Shown here piece after piece: positions 52,839 through 64,000 of a DNA stretch of 64,000 nucleotides. Within the stretch, counting starts at the first letter, position 1; every line of letters starts with the position of its first letter. Location of the stretch: assembly GCA_033297075.1 (NCBI GenBank), contig MU858101.1, positions 1 through 64,000 on the forward strand, given 5' to 3'. The notes beneath the pieces were generated by a model that saw only the letters and a list, made by a program, of their open reading frames with translations, did not search any database and was not told the DNA's origin. The translations under genes and the position numbers were made by a program. This DNA comes from Rhypophila decipiens (taxonomy: Eukaryota; Ascomycota; Sordariomycetes; Sordariales; Naviculisporaceae).

Positions 52839-54232
52839 ATGACATTCCCAAGTGGTCCCTTACCCAAAGGGACTGGGAACGACGACGACGACCTCCGGCC
52901 CAACGTCATTGCTTGTGCGGTGGTTTGTTTCGCCATCTCCGCCGCTGCCGTCGCTGCTCGTTTTTACACCCGCAAATTCCTCGTTCGCACCATCGCCGCC
53001 GAAGACTGGTTCGCCCTTGCTGCCTTGGTACGACTACGAGGTTGTGACTCGAAGTCCGAGACTGCTGCTAACTGATATTGTCGATTAGGTACTAGCAATT
53101 GGAAGCACAGGCGGAACGATATGGCGTCAGTAACTCCAGGACATCCCCATCTTCCAGCAGACAGAGAAACCGCTGACATCCTTCCAGAAGCTGTGGCTGG
53201 AAAAGGCCGTCATAGTTGGGTACTGGGACCTGAATCGTTCATCGACCAGCCCAAGGTCAGTGGTTCATGGCTACCGGCGTCAATCACCTCCCAGCAACTG
53301 ACATAGAGAAAACAGGCATCATGGTTCACCACCATCTTCTATCAGAACAGTCTAGGCTGCTGCAAGGTCTCGATTCTCTTGTTGTACATTCGCATCCTGA
53401 CCTACTCGTACGCGCGGATCGCAGCGTACATTTTACTCGCCGTCGTTGTGATATACCACATCTTCGGCTTCATCTCGACCTTCACGCTCTGTATTCCGCT
53501 GGCCAAGTTCTGGAATCCTGCTCTTGATGGCCATTGCCGCCTCGATCCTAGGGAAATGTACGCGTTGATCGGGTTGCATATCAGCACCGACTTTCTAATT
53601 TTCTTGATACCCTTACCGGTGGTCATTCGCATGACGACATCGCTGAGCAACAAGGTCATGCTTCTCGGCGTATTTTTGCTTGGTTTCTTGTAAGTGATCA
53701 ACTCTCCTGCTGATTTCAGTCCTTCAGTCCAAATGGGAAGAAGCTCACCTATCTCGACATCAGTGTCTGTCTCATATCGATCCTCCGCGTCATCTGGATA
53801 CACGAATTATTCGATTCCGCGGATATGTCATGGGATTATGTATCGATTACGAACTGGACCACCATTGAGCTCTGCACCTCCATCGTGTGCACATGTCTCA
53901 TTGTCATGAAGCCCTTGGCGGTGAAGACTCAGCGAGCGATACGGTCGAGATATAGGAGGAGCCGTGGTTCTGGTGGTTCCGATCCTGAGGCAACGTCCTC
54001 GTCCGACAGCAGCAGTCGCGTAGAGCGACCACCCACGATCGGGACTCGACCTTCAGGATTTGCCCAGTTCCGAAACATGCAGATGGGCGGCCATACAATG
54101 GACACGAGAGAAAAGGACAGCGCCGGGATACAGGGAGCGCACGATGATGACGACTACGCTGCTGCTGTGAGAGAAGTGGCGATGCCGTCGGCGGGCATGG
54201 TCAAAACAAAAGAATCCATGTCTGATTGTTAG
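52839..54232 (+). CDS. PTH11-like fungal rhodopsin-fold integral membrane protein
   Basis: Five exons: 52839-53027, 53089-53125, 53188-53255, 53316-53689, 53728-54232, giving 390 aa. Introns 1-3 are 60-62 nt with good signals. Intron 4 as read is only 38 nt (GTAAGT to TTCAG), the only acceptor that keeps frame. The sequence follows the fungal SAT4/rhodopsin-domain family: VIACAVVCFAISAAAVAARF, AAEDWFAL, IGSTGGTIW, GKGRHSWVLGPESF, WFTTIFYQNSLGCCKVSILL, LYIRI, FWNPALDGHC, LHISTDFLIFLIPLPVV, and a final helix WTTIELCTSIVCTCLIVMKP. Seven helices and a long hydrophilic C-terminal tail rich in Ser. Members resemble the PTH11 receptor of Magnaporthe; ligands are mostly unknown. Confidence 0.82.
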
Positions 54233-54957
54233 GCGTTTTTTTTTGTATAAGGGACTAATGGGGCGTTTCGGCGTTTAGGGAGGAAATGGAATGAGAAATG
54301 GGAACTGGGTAATGTATTGGATCACTGGATCTGTACTTCTATACCACTTGGATAGGTCTTGGAGGATTTTTGGCTGTCCACATTGTGACAGGGACCGTAT
54401 AACTTAATATCAAAATATGAGATACCCACGATTGATACCTATCATGCTTTTCAGGTACCCCGTCAAGTTGCGCGGGGGGAAATACAACATAGGCCTTGCA
54501 CAAAGTTACCAAAGGCTTTATTAAGAATTAATAGACGGCTCCCAGCTCAATTTTTTATGCTCTACGAGTTCTCTCTTATTCGTACTTTGAATGCCATACC
54601 CCGTAGAGGCATGTCTGCGTCTGCTGGAATAACGCCTTGTGATTCAGTTCAGCCTTCGAGATACCTGTCACCGTACCCCGTACTGGCGTACCTTGTTCCA
54701 CGCCACTCAATGATTGGCTGGCTGCAGCAATCAGCCCCGTAAAAAAGCTCAGTGGATGGTGGGGCAGCTGCAACGGCAGAATTCCTCTCCGCCAAAAATT
54801 TCCAGCATCGTGAAGCTCAAAGGCATTTTGTCGTCTAAATCGCAGTACACACTCACATACAATAGGAATTGCACATACCGACGATTGCAATCAGTTACGA
54901 CCACGGTAACAAACATTCAAGCCTGCGACTGCGGATAGAAGCGGCAAAATCACAACA
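54233..54957. other. Intergenic, no gene seen
   Basis: 3' flank of the receptor gene and promoter of DBP4. No gene recognised. Confidence 0.5.
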
Positions 54958-57384
54958 ATGACAGCCAACGCGGGCGCCAAGCCTGTGCGTAAGGGCAAGC
55001 CGCAAAAGAGCCAGAATGCGTCTCGGACATTGAAGAGGAAGCGAGAACAAGAGGATCTTTCCAAGCTCAAAGAAGCCATTGCGAATCTAGACCCCAAAGA
55101 CCCGAAAATAGCAAACTTCACCGACCTACCACTCTGTCAAGCAACTGCTAGCGGCCTGCGCGCCTCCCATTTCGAAGTCCTGACCGACGTGCAACGCACA
55201 GCGATCCCACTGGCCATCAAAGGCAACGATATCCTCGGCGCAGCAAAAACCGGTAGCGGAAAGACCCTCGCCTTCCTCGTGCCCGTGCTCGAGAAGCTCT
55301 ACCGCGAGCGGTGGACCGAATACGATGGCCTCGGGGCCTTGATCATCAGCCCCACTCGCGAACTCGCGATGCAAATATTCGAGGTCTTGCGCAAGATTGG
55401 TCGCAACCATGTCTTTTCCGCTGGTTTGGTGATTGGAGGGAAGAGCCTCAAAGAAGAAGCCGAGCGGATAGGACGTATGAACATTCTAGTCTGCACACCT
55501 GGCCGTATGCTGCAACATCTCGACCAAACGGCTGGCTTCGACGTCGACAACCTCCAGATCCTCGTTCTCGACGAAGCGGACCGAATAATGGACATGGGCT
55601 TCCAGTCCGCCGTCGATGCGCTCGTCGAGCATCTGCCCAAGACTCGACAAACCCTCCTCTTCAGCGCAACACAAAGCAAACGAGTATCCGACCTCGCCCG
55701 CCTGAGCCTCAAAGACCCCGAATTCGTCTCCGTCCACGAGAAAGAATCCGCCGCGACACCAACAAACCTCGACCAAATCTACACCGTCACTCCCCTCGCG
55801 CAAAAACTCGACACACTATGGGGCTTCCTCCGAAGTAACCTCAAGTCCAAGATGGTAGTCTTTCTCTCCTCAGGCAAACAAGTACGCTTCATCTACGAGT
55901 CTTTCCGGCGCATGCAACCGGGTATCCCCCTCCTGCACCTCCACGGTAGACAGAAACAAATCGCCCGCACAGAAATAACCCGCCGCTTCAAATCGGCCCC
56001 AACCGCCTGTCTCTTTGCCACCGACGTGGTAGCCCGCGGCGTGGACTTTCCCGCAGTAGACTGGGTTATCCAAGTCGATTGCCCGGAAGACGCAGAGACG
56101 TACATCCACCGGGTAGGTCGAACCGCTCGATACGACCGCAAAGGACGGGCGGTGTTATTCCTCGATCCTAGCGAAGAAGAAGGATTCGTCAAGCGCCTTG
56201 AACATAAAAAAGTGCCCATCAAACGGGTTAATGTAAAAGAGGACAAGAAACAGAGCATTGCGAATGAGTTGCAGAATCTGTGCTTTCAGAACCCAGATGT
56301 CAAGTACTTGGCGCAAAAGGCATTTGTTTCGTATACGAAATCTATCCACCTGCAAAAGGATAAAGAGGTTTTTAGGTTTCAAGAGCTGGATCTTGACGCG
56401 TTTGCTGCGAGTATGGGATTACCCGGTGCACCGCAGATCAAGATGACCAAGGGGGAGGATGTCAAGAGGTTGAAGAATATGCCTAGGCAGGGGATGAGTA
56501 GCGGATCCGAAGAGGAGGGGGAGGGTGACGAAGAGGGGGTGGTTGTGATAAAGGCCAAGAAGGGCGAGGTCAGGACCAAGTATCAGAAGATGGCTGAACG
56601 GCAGAACCAGGATGTGCTGTCTAGTCATTATCGCAAGCTGGTCGGGGGCGATGATGATGAGGATGAGGATGATGAGGAAGATTTCTTGTCTGTCAAGAGG
56701 GTTCTGGACGACGAGGATCTTGAGGGGGCTGGTGGTGGTGCACAGGCTGAGCCAAAGGTGGTCAAGATTGGCAAGTCGGAATTGGTGATTGATTCCAAGA
56801 GGCGGGAGAAGCTGCTCAAGAGCAAGAAGAAGATGCTCAAGTATATGGATGGGCCTACGAAGCTTGTCTTTGACGACGAGGGGAATGCGCACCAGTTGTA
56901 CGAGTTGCAGGGCGAGGAGGAGTTCAGGGCTGAGGGTCCTGCCGAGAAACTGAGGGAGAAGTTTGTCGAGACCGAGGCTGGCAAGGTCAAGGAGGCGGAT
57001 GTGGAGGATAAGGAGGCTGCCAAGCTACGGAGGCGGGAGAAGAGAGAGAGGGCCAAGCAACGCGAGCGGGAGGAGATGGAGGCGCTTACGAGGGATGCTG
57101 CTGGGGCGAAGTTGGATGTTAATGATGAGGAGGAGGATCCATTGGCGCTGTTGAAGAGTCTGCCTATTGCTGGTGGTGGTAGTGGTAGTAGTGATGGGGA
57201 GGATGAGCCGCCCAAGAAGAAGGCCAAGAAGTGGTTCCAGGATGACTCTGAGGATGAGAGAGAGGCCGAGAGGCAGAGGAAGAAGGAAAAGAAGGAAAAG
57301 AAGGGCAAAGTTATCGAGATGGACCATGAGCCGGATACTTTGCAGGATTATGAGGCTCTTGCGGCGGGCTTGTTGGAGGATTAG
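54958..57384 (+). CDS. DBP4: ATP-dependent RNA helicase Dbp4 (Hca4)
   Basis: 808 aa, intronless. DEAD-box motifs in order: Q-motif [20 protein letters not shown] (54-73), motif [10 protein letters not shown] (95-103), PTREL (132-136), GG, TPGR (180-183), DEAD (205-208), SAT (236-238), then in the second RecA domain [23 protein letters not shown] and HRVGRTAR. Dbp4-specific features are the [13 protein letters not shown] lead, the [20 protein letters not shown] region and a long charged C-terminal extension with [14 protein letters not shown]. It unwinds pre-rRNA/snoRNA duplexes in 18S rRNA processing in the nucleolus. The tail is repeatedly acidic ([11 protein letters not shown]) and Lys-rich. 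Confidence 0.95.
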   Translation: MTANAGAKPVRKGKPQKSQNASRTLKRKREQEDLSKLKEAIANLDPKDPKIANFTDLPLCQATASGLRASHFEVLTDVQRTAIPLAIKGNDILGAAKTGSGKTLAFLVPVLEKLYRERWTEYDGLGALIISPTRELAMQIFEVLRKIGRNHVFSAGLVIGGKSLKEEAERIGRMNILVCTPGRMLQHLDQTAGFDVDNLQILVLDEADRIMDMGFQSAVDALVEHLPKTRQTLLFSATQSKRVSDLARLSLKDPEFVSVHEKESAATPTNLDQIYTVTPLAQKLDTLWGFLRSNLKSKMVVFLSSGKQVRFIYESFRRMQPGIPLLHLHGRQKQIARTEITRRFKSAPTACLFATDVVARGVDFPAVDWVIQVDCPEDAETYIHRVGRTARYDRKGRAVLFLDPSEEEGFVKRLEHKKVPIKRVNVKEDKKQSIANELQNLCFQNPDVKYLAQKAFVSYTKSIHLQKDKEVFRFQELDLDAFAASMGLPGAPQIKMTKGEDVKRLKNMPRQGMSSGSEEEGEGDEEGVVVIKAKKGEVRTKYQKMAERQNQDVLSSHYRKLVGGDDDEDEDDEEDFLSVKRVLDDEDLEGAGGGAQAEPKVVKIGKSELVIDSKRREKLLKSKKKMLKYMDGPTKLVFDDEGNAHQLYELQGEEEFRAEGPAEKLREKFVETEAGKVKEADVEDKEAAKLRRREKRERAKQREREEMEALTRDAAGAKLDVNDEEEDPLALLKSLPIAGGGSGSSDGEDEPPKKKAKKWFQDDSEDEREAERQRKKEKKEKKGKVIEMDHEPDTLQDYEALAAGLLED

Positions 57385-58510
57385 AATAGTCTTTGGGAGG
57401 GCGTTGTTTGTTTGACATGGAAGGCAGGCTTCAGCTGCTGTTATCACTAGAGGCGTTGGATACATGTAGAATAAATCTGGCTGTTTTAATGTGATTTGGT
57501 GTGTGTGGCCTCAACTTCTGTTGACATTCGAGGTGTTGACGATTGCTATCAGATGTCTCTTTCATTTATATGCAGCAGCTAGGCTGTGATTGAGATGGTG
57601 ATACGACCTCACGACCTCAAATGTGGCTATTAGCGGCATTGATTATGTTCGTTATAGATGCCAGGTCATGTTGGGGGGCGGGTTAGTTAGCTGGATCGTG
57701 ATTTGGTGGGTGTGGCCTCATGGTACTTCACGTCTTTGACCCTGTCTCTTGGATGCGATGAGAGGCGCGAAAGGACGGATGCCTAAATAGAGATCAAAAA
57801 GCAATGAGCTCGGATGATATTGACAAGGTGTGGTTGTCTCTTTTTATGCATCTTTACTGCAAATTCACACCTCTTTGGCCCGGTCGAGGTTCACAATTGT
57901 CTTTTTGAAGCTTGGATATTGAGTTCATACCACCTTGGAAAACGTGGTAAAAGAAAGTAAGAAACGAAAAAGCCGGTAAAAGATCTCATCCTTTTTACCT
58001 CATGTATACGAAAAGGAAACTCCTTTACTTTGAAAGGGTATCCGAAGATTGAGAACAAGTTAAAAAATCGAAAAGAAAAAGGCAAAACAAGCTGAGTTAG
58101 GTATCTATCGTAGCACCATTATAGAAGTAAAGGTCCCCCCCTCCCCCCTTTCCATTACGCCATTTGCTCCGTTTGCCTGTCTGTTTGTGTTTGATACGAC
58201 TCTTTGCTCTGCAAGATTTATAAAGACACACCGATGAGATAAGGAGAAAAAAAAAAGCAGAGCAGCAAACCCAGAAAGCAAACAAGAGAAAGAAGAATGA
58301 ATGCATGCTCTACTCTCATGCTTGTATATAAAGCCAAGGAGCTCATCTTCCCCATCACACTCTTTCTTGCCATCAATTCACCGCAGCAAAGGAAATAACC
58401 CAGAACCGAGCTCATATCGAAAAAAAAGAAAAACGCAATGCAATCCCCATTCCCATTAATCAATTCAAACTCTGAACCCACTCCCACCAATCCCTCCTCA
58501 AAGTGCGTAC
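57385..58510. other. Convergent intergenic region
   Basis: 3' flanks of DBP4 (+) and the SUN gene (-). It includes an A-rich tract at about 58240-58260 and no gene. Confidence 0.5.
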
Positions 58511-61500
58511 TCACCACCCCCTACTCTCCCTCTCCCCAGCTTCCAACGCCACAACCTCGCCATACAACCGAATCCTATAAAAGCAAGTATGATCCCCAGC
58601 CCCATGGTTACTCGCCGCCCGAACCAAAACATGATCCGTCGCAGCCTTGAGCCCAACCAACTCTCTGCTCAACCGCTCAACTTTGACCCCCCGATCCGAA
58701 GCGCGATGCTCGTATCTAAACCGTCCAATCTGCAAGAATCCCCGCCCCACAAGATCACGGTTCCTTTTGGCTCTATACGCATCGGGAAAGGTAACCTCCA
58801 TGAAGTCTCGTACTTTTTCCTTCCGATGATACTCGTCGAACTGCGCCCAGATCTCGATGTCCTTGGGCATAGCGCCCGGGTCTAGGGTCGCAGCGGGGTT
58901 GATATGTTCGAGCACTACATGCTGCGGGATGACGAAATTCGACAGGTGCACAAATAGATCGGCCGGTCGGGAGTGGGTTGCATTTATTTGGGTGCCGGCG
59001 CACCAGCAATGTCCTGCTTCGTCCCAGGCCGACAACGCAGCTGAGCGCTCGACTAGGAATCGTGGTGTGCTAGGTAGAGTCTTGAGCCATTCGCGGGATC
59101 CGAGAGGCGGCTTGACGACCTCCCATGTTGGCGAGGAAAAGGTCTCGTCGACCATGGCGCCGTTGCCGATGCCGAAATGGTTCAGTTGTTTCTGGAGTTC
59201 AGCGTCGAAGCGCGAGATCTCGCTGCTTGCTGCTGCCTCGAGCTTCGCTGATTTGATGGCTTTGTTGACGATTTCTTTTATTCTGGATTCGTTGATGGTG
59301 GACATGTCACCAGTCGAGCGGGATTTCTCGAGGGACTTGTTGACTAGCTTCTCAAGTTCCTTAATCTTGGCGCTTGTCAATTTGTTCTCGTCTAGAATTG
59401 GCTGAAGACGTCTGGTGAATTCTTCCTTGGTGATGGCGATATCTTGGATGTCACCACCGCCGTGCTTTCCTGGCTTGCCCTGGGGGAGATGTTTGCCGAT
59501 CATGTCGGCCACCTTTCTTTCGTTGCTCCGCAGCCACTTTTCCCAGGATTTGGTAAGTGTGCGTTCAGCTGTGTCTTCTATATCGCCAGAGTTCTTGAGC
59601 CGCTTTTGAATGGCCCTCCATTGTCTGTCTGAGATGTCGGATTTACCATCCAGAGTGAGTATTGAGTCGTCGCTGTGCATTTGGTCCTTCAGCGCGCGCC
59701 AGAACTCGTCGTCGATGATGAGCTTGTTGGTTCGCCGGTCTTTCTTGACGTGCACCATCCTGGGCAGGATAGACTGCAGGCTCTTGACGGCTTCCTCTGT
59801 CGACGAGGACTCATTGTGGATATACTCCTTGAGGTTGTCGTACTGCTTGTCTGTCAAGACCCCCAGAGGATGCAACAGCGGCGAAGGGAAGAACTGGCCG
59901 GCATTGGCTTTCCACTTGTTCCAACCGTACCAGCGAAGACTGGTGATTGGGCTCTCAAACAAGTCTGGCCGAGCCATGCTGTATATGAAGCGGTAGGCAT
60001 AGAGAATTAAAAGGGAGGCCAGGAAAACCTTCCACAGCGACCACGGATTGAGCGAGGATTTGAGCCTCTCTGCAACGTGCACATGCGGCTTTGGAGTCTT
60101 GTTTTTGGGTCGATTGTGCTCCTGGACTTCGTCTTCTTCTTGAGCCAGCTCATCAGTGTTGTCATCATGTCTAGGAGGAGACTTTTCCGGCGCCTTTTCC
60201 GGCGCCTTTTCAGGTTGGCTGGGGGGCCGAGGAGGTGGTTTCCTGACGGGAGCGGGAGGCTCAATTTCTTCAGATGTGAGGGGGTCCGAGCTGGACCGTG
60301 ACTCTGGCTGCGGCCGAGTAACGGGTTTCGGAACAACACGATGCACAGGCTTTTTACCTGGCGTGGGAGGCCTGGGTCTGGGTGTCGCAATCTGGGCGTC
60401 AACGAATAAGTCGGATTCCTCGACGAAACTCCTGACCGACTCCGGTACACGAGGGGGTTTGGGGACAACAGGCGTCGTAACCGGTGGCAGTGAAGCTCCT
60501 CGCCCCCCTGGAGGAACCTGAGGCGCTGATGGAGGCGGCATAGATTGATGTCGCTTGGCCGCCTCAAGAGCACGAGCTCGGGCAGCCTCTTCCGCCTTCG
60601 CCTTCGCTGCCGCCTCAGCAACTTTCAATGCCTGCCGTCGTTGCTGTTCTAAGCTGGTCTTAACAGCTTCCTCCAGCGCCCGACGGTTTGCTTGAGAGTT
60701 CCTTCTGGCCGCCTCCTCCTGAGCTAGACGGTCTGCCTCGGAAGCCCGCCGTGCTCGTCGTTCTTGCTCCGCTTGCTCTCTCGCGGCTTCCTCCTCGCCA
60801 CGCCGCTCCTGTTCAGCCCTTCTCGCGGCCTCTTCCTGGGCAAGTCGCTCCTGCTCAGCTTTTTTTCTTGCCTCTCGGGCACGGCGCTGTTCTGCCAGTC
60901 TTGCAGCTTTCTCCCGTCGTGCGAGCTCCTCGGCCTCTTGCCGTGCACGTGCCGCTTCTTCCTCCTCCTCTTGACGGGCACGCTCAGCTCTTTCTGCCTC
61001 CTGCGCGGCCCTTAATCTGGCACGCTGTTCCGCAGCCTCTTTCCGTACCCGCTGAGCTCTTTGTTCCTCCTCTTGTCGGACCCGCTCAGCTCTTTCTGCC
61101 TCCTCCGCGGCCCTCTGTCTAGCGCGTTGCTCCTCAGCCTTACGACGGGCTTCTTCCTCCTCCGCGGCTCTCAGTCTGGCGCGTTGCTCCTCAGCCTTAC
61201 GTCGGGCTTCTTCCTCCTCCGCGGCTCTCAGTCTGGCGCGTTGCTCCTCAGCCATACGGCGGGCTTCTTCAGAGCGTTCCCGTTGCAGGCGAGCTTCCCG
61301 TTCTACCCGTTCTTGCTCGGCCTGTCTCTGGGCAGCCTCGGCCTCCTCGCGCTGCCGTTTGCCGAGCTTGTTTGCCGTCTCTGTTTTCTTGGGTCTTCCG
61401 GGGGGACGTTTAACCGGCTCTGGCTCCACTGACTCGCCTCCTTCCTCCCATTCTGGACTTAATTCAACGGACCGCTGAATCTCATCCTCGGACTCCTCTT

Positions 61501-61888
61501 CGGTGGCCGCAGTGATCGAGGGTTTTGTTGGCGCAGGAGCTGGTGTAGCTGACTTTCTGCCGTCTGAGACGGTCTGTCTTCGCTCTTCGGCTTTCCGCCG
61601 GGCCTCGACAGCAGCTCTCTGGTCTTCTCTCACTGTCTTGAAAACATCCGAGGCTGCTTCTGCCAGACTAGCTCCTCCGTGAATTACTGCTTTGTTAGGT
61701 AGCTGGGACATGGGGGATCCATATGACGTGCTGTACTTTGTAGGCATTGCCGTTCTGCCGGCAGCAGCTTTTCCCGAGTCAGCGATTCGCCCCTGGATAA
61801 GTCGTCCCGGAGTGGCATTTGGCCCCGGAGACGGCCTCGGGGCGGGGGAAGGAGTGGCGGCAGCTCGAGCTGCCCGTTTCGGTGCCAT
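58511..61888 (-). CDS. SUN-domain (Sad1-like) nuclear envelope protein with long coiled coil
   Basis: I take ATG 61886-61888 (1,125 aa, MAPKRAARAAATPSPAPRPS), which has a strong context and the basic Pro-rich start seen in fungal Sad1 proteins. In-frame ATGs at 62005 and 62473 exist, but the intervening sequence is not family-like. Order of parts: basic low-complexity N-terminus; Glu/Arg/Ala coiled coil about 163-450 with tandem 19-residue repeats; Pro-rich stretch; one membrane helix about 612-632 (FLASLLILYAYRFIYSM); luminal coiled coils; SUN domain about 910-1115 with CWCAG, FVIPQHVVLEHI and GAMPKDIEIWAQFDE. SUN proteins span the inner nuclear membrane, bind KASH partners and anchor the spindle pole body. 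A conserved Cys-containing luminal end supports this call. Confidence 0.9.
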   Translation of the reverse strand: MAPKRAARAAATPSPAPRPSPGPNATPGRLIQGRIADSGKAAAGRTAMPTKYSTSYGSPMSQLPNKAVIHGGASLAEAASDVFKTVREDQRAAVEARRKAEERRQTVSDGRKSATPAPAPTKPSITAATEEESEDEIQRSVELSPEWEEGGESVEPEPVKRPPGRPKKTETANKLGKRQREEAEAAQRQAEQERVEREARLQRERSEEARRMAEEQRARLRAAEEEEARRKAEEQRARLRAAEEEEARRKAEEQRARQRAAEEAERAERVRQEEEQRAQRVRKEAAEQRARLRAAQEAERAERARQEEEEEAARARQEAEELARREKAARLAEQRRAREARKKAEQERLAQEEAARRAEQERRGEEEAAREQAEQERRARRASEADRLAQEEAARRNSQANRRALEEAVKTSLEQQRRQALKVAEAAAKAKAEEAARARALEAAKRHQSMPPPSAPQVPPGGRGASLPPVTTPVVPKPPRVPESVRSFVEESDLFVDAQIATPRPRPPTPGKKPVHRVVPKPVTRPQPESRSSSDPLTSEEIEPPAPVRKPPPRPPSQPEKAPEKAPEKSPPRHDDNTDELAQEEDEVQEHNRPKNKTPKPHVHVAERLKSSLNPWSLWKVFLASLLILYAYRFIYSMARPDLFESPITSLRWYGWNKWKANAGQFFPSPLLHPLGVLTDKQYDNLKEYIHNESSSTEEAVKSLQSILPRMVHVKKDRRTNKLIIDDEFWRALKDQMHSDDSILTLDGKSDISDRQWRAIQKRLKNSGDIEDTAERTLTKSWEKWLRSNERKVADMIGKHLPQGKPGKHGGGDIQDIAITKEEFTRRLQPILDENKLTSAKIKELEKLVNKSLEKSRSTGDMSTINESRIKEIVNKAIKSAKLEAAASSEISRFDAELQKQLNHFGIGNGAMVDETFSSPTWEVVKPPLGSREWLKTLPSTPRFLVERSAALSAWDEAGHCWCAGTQINATHSRPADLFVHLSNFVIPQHVVLEHINPAATLDPGAMPKDIEIWAQFDEYHRKEKVRDFMEVTFPDAYRAKRNRDLVGRGFLQIGRFRYEHRASDRGVKVERLSRELVGLKAATDHVLVRAASNHGAGDHTCFYRIRLYGEVVALEAGERESRGW
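61122..61292 (-). repeat. 57-bp in-frame tandem repeat in the SUN protein coiled coil
   Basis: Three copies start at 61122, 61179 and 61236, each 57 bp and nearly identical, encoding a 19-residue unit RLRAAEEEEARRKAEEQRA. The length is not a multiple of the 7-residue heptad (19 is close to 18 = 5 helical turns). Copy number probably varies between strains. Confidence 0.85.
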
Positions 61889-63890
61889 GGCGATGAACTT
61901 TGGGCTGACGAGATATCTGTATTTTGAGTCCCGAACAGCCAAGTCGAGGTAGAGCAGATCGGCAGTGACTGCGGCAAGGGAACTGCGAAGTGGACTGTCA
62001 GTCATGATGGGAATTGGAACAGTATAAAACAGTACGAACAAGACATGATCAAAAATGAGAGTCACTGAACTAGGAAATGGAATACCTACGAGCTGACTTG
62101 TAGTAAATGGTCGTCGTCTTTTCAATTTAGATTCTTCAGGCCGCAATACCTTCAAGTGCGTGCCAGTTGTCGAGATTGTGAGTTTGGAGATGATGCGCAG
62201 CTTCAACACGTGGCGCCAGCAACTAGTGGACACTTCGAGGGTGACGATGGCGGTCCAACGAAGCCCAAAGAAAATGACGGTGAATTGGAAGAGATTTGTG
62301 AGGCTTTGGCTGATGCAGTGAGAATTGGCTGTGTCCTGGAATTCTACTCTGTCACCTGATTCACAAAAGAACTCATAAAAAATGAGAAAGTGGTGAGGGA
62401 GTCGAGGATGAAATTCGAGAGAGAAGTTGTGGTTGATGAGGAGCATGCGCCAGATCGGTGACATGCATCGCAAATGGAAAGAATAATGACCCTTGTTTAC
62501 CCCGAACCCGTAACCGGAGATCGAAAACGGCCTTTCTTTCTTTGAGCTTCTCGTTCTTGTTGGAGCTGAGCTTTCATGACGAAGCTTTGGACCTCATGCT
62601 TTGTTGCCTTTGTTCATTGATGCCGTTGGTGATCTTTTGTTCTCCTGGGCGCCGCATTGGAACGCAGCCCTCGATGCGGCGCGTTTTTCCACTGCTGTCA
62701 AGCTGGGGGTAGCTCTCCAGTCCGCTAATAAGGCCTGTGCTTGCGGCAAGCTCTTAGCACTGTGCAGGCCAGTATTCCACAAAATTGGTCTGTGCTCGGC
62801 TTGACCCACGAGGTTGGGATGGAAAAGCCGGTGGCGGGGTTAGGCGCTTGACGCGCGTGAGAGGCTTACCTCAGCGCACATCAACCATGGTCCATCATCA
62901 CTTTATTGAGTATGCATGTATCGGGTGTATGACTTGAAGCTCAATTATAATATGATTGCACAGCACAATCCTTTGGTAGCACCATCCACAATCCTGCCCA
63001 AATGGTGCCGAATATCAATACAACATGAGCATCATTTTCTCACCGAACATCGACGATCCATGGATACGGAGATTCGGACCGAGGGGAAAAGAAACATTGT
63101 TGCCTAGGTGTGGATTTCCACCTCTGGCCCCGAGGAAAAGTTCAATGGAAGGCACACCGAGATACGGGTTTTCGTTCCATCTGGCTCAGACAGTTTGTGA
63201 TGGCTGACGTACCACCAACAGCAAATTTTGCTGTCTCATTCGTATGACGCACGCCCTAACTTTAGGGCACATTCGAAAAATCCTTCTGAAACCTCGTTCT
63301 AGGCCAGCCATCCGGTCGAGAGCGAGCCACCGCAAACACTTTGCAAGTTGCTTCTTCCAACAGAGGTTCTTGCTACTTCGTTGGCTCGTGATATATATAA
63401 CTTCGGACCTCTCTGACCTCAGTCAAAATAAGCCTTGTCAGAGCACTGCTGTTCCTGAGCTTCCAGGTTGTCATGTTTTGAAACAGAGCTCCGCTAACAC
63501 GCTGCAAGTAAGCTCCCGGTCCCACGTGGGGTCAAGCAGGGAAGTCAACTGGGGGATGGAGTTACAGTGGGTACCTGCCCCTGGGCGCCCGGGATTAGGT
63601 GGGATGGCGGGGCGCCTTCGAGGGCTGTTTCAGTTTTCTGCCCCGCGGAGCCCTGCAACCTAGCGAGATTCGATCGCAACAATCGTCATTTATTTTGATT
63701 TAAACACGACCATGCGCCATGCGCCTGTCCTTCGTTTTGCGAAATAAATTGCTGCCGTCTTGTTTACCCTCCTGAAATCTCTCTCCTTTGACATATCGAC
63801 GACTTATTGCTGCGACCTTCTCGTTCAATCCATTATTTCTTCCCCACAGCAAAGCGCTTGCCATCTCCAATCGTTCAACGGGCAGACACA
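61889..63890. other. Intergenic, 2 kb, no gene seen
   Basis: Divergent region between the SUN gene and the gene starting at 63891. The frame of the SUN gene stays open to 62473, but its translation there looks random. The last few hundred bases before 63891 probably form promoter and leader. Confidence 0.5.
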
Positions 63891-64000
63891 ATGGCTGTTG
63901 GAACCGTTCTCGTCGCTGGGTGAGTCTGGAAGTGGAAGGGCCAAAACGCCCAGTCGCCCAATCCGTACCCCCTACCCATGCCGGGTTTCCGAGAGCCTCG
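63891..64000 (+). CDS. First exon of a probable UDP-glucose 4-epimerase (partial)
   Basis: The exon 63891-63919 reads MAVGTVLVAG and ends at a clean donor GTGAGT; the window stops inside the intron. The opening matches the start of fungal GAL10-type UDP-glucose 4-epimerases (MAVGTVLVTGG...), whose next residues form the NAD-binding Gly-rich loop. These enzymes interconvert UDP-glucose and UDP-galactose. Only ten residues are available, so another Rossmann-fold enzyme cannot be excluded. Confidence 0.5.

Noticed and set aside
61889..62473. 195-codon N-terminal extension of the SUN protein
   Set aside because: The frame is open, but the sequence is hydrophobic-random and unlike Sad1 N-termini; ATG 61888 has better context and fits the family.

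Overview
The window is nuclear DNA of a filamentous ascomycete (Pezizomycotina). The evidence is short spliceosomal introns of about 50-110 nt with GTRNGT donors and CTRAC-type branch points, fungus-specific families (HET-domain remnant, DUF6536 protein, PTH11-like rhodopsin-fold receptor, NCS1 uracil permease) and typical fungal forms of ALG10, MED4, LCP5, DBP4, QCR10 and a SUN protein. I cannot name the species; a sordariomycete-like fungus is my best guess.

Layout. (a) 1-13.5 kb is accessory: a decayed HET-domain gene, a single-pass membrane protein gene with an unclear 5' end, and a divergent pair of giant intronless genes (1,591 aa on minus, 1,256 aa on plus) sharing a 650-bp promoter region. 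I recognise no characterised family in the pair; it is the best candidate for an undescribed system. (b) 13.5-27 kb is gene-poor and rich in secreted products: a small cysteine-rich protein (intron resolved here), a type-B carboxylesterase, an M14 carboxypeptidase and a GH43 glycosidase, plus an NTF2/SnoaL-like protein. Between them lie an intact tRNA-Gly(GCC) and a diverged duplicate of the same locus, broken by a 189-bp palindromic LTR-like insertion. (c) 27.5-37 kb carries a DUF6536 membrane protein gene with an in-frame TGA and a splice-frame mismatch, a four-exon NCS1 uracil permease and a small conserved protein. (d) 37.8-49.1 kb is a dense housekeeping block: ALG10 (4 exons), QCR10 (6 exons including 12-nt and 9-nt coding microexons), MED4, a TM9SF/EMP70 protein, LCP5 and a flavin monooxygenase. 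(e) 49.1-54.2 kb is mostly gene-free, with an inverted-repeat relic and a PTH11-like receptor. (f) 55-64 kb carries DBP4, a SUN-domain protein with a very long coiled coil, and at the right edge the first exon of what is probably a UDP-glucose 4-epimerase.

How the genes relate. The housekeeping genes do not form one pathway, although LCP5 and DBP4 both act in U3/18S rRNA processing, and ALG10 and EMP70 both belong to the secretory pathway. The 16-26.7 kb secreted hydrolases suggest a saprotrophic or plant-associated life. The giant pair, arranged head to head, probably encodes co-expressed partners. Exon boundaries are read by eye from splice signals, reading frame and remembered family similarity; no alignments were run.
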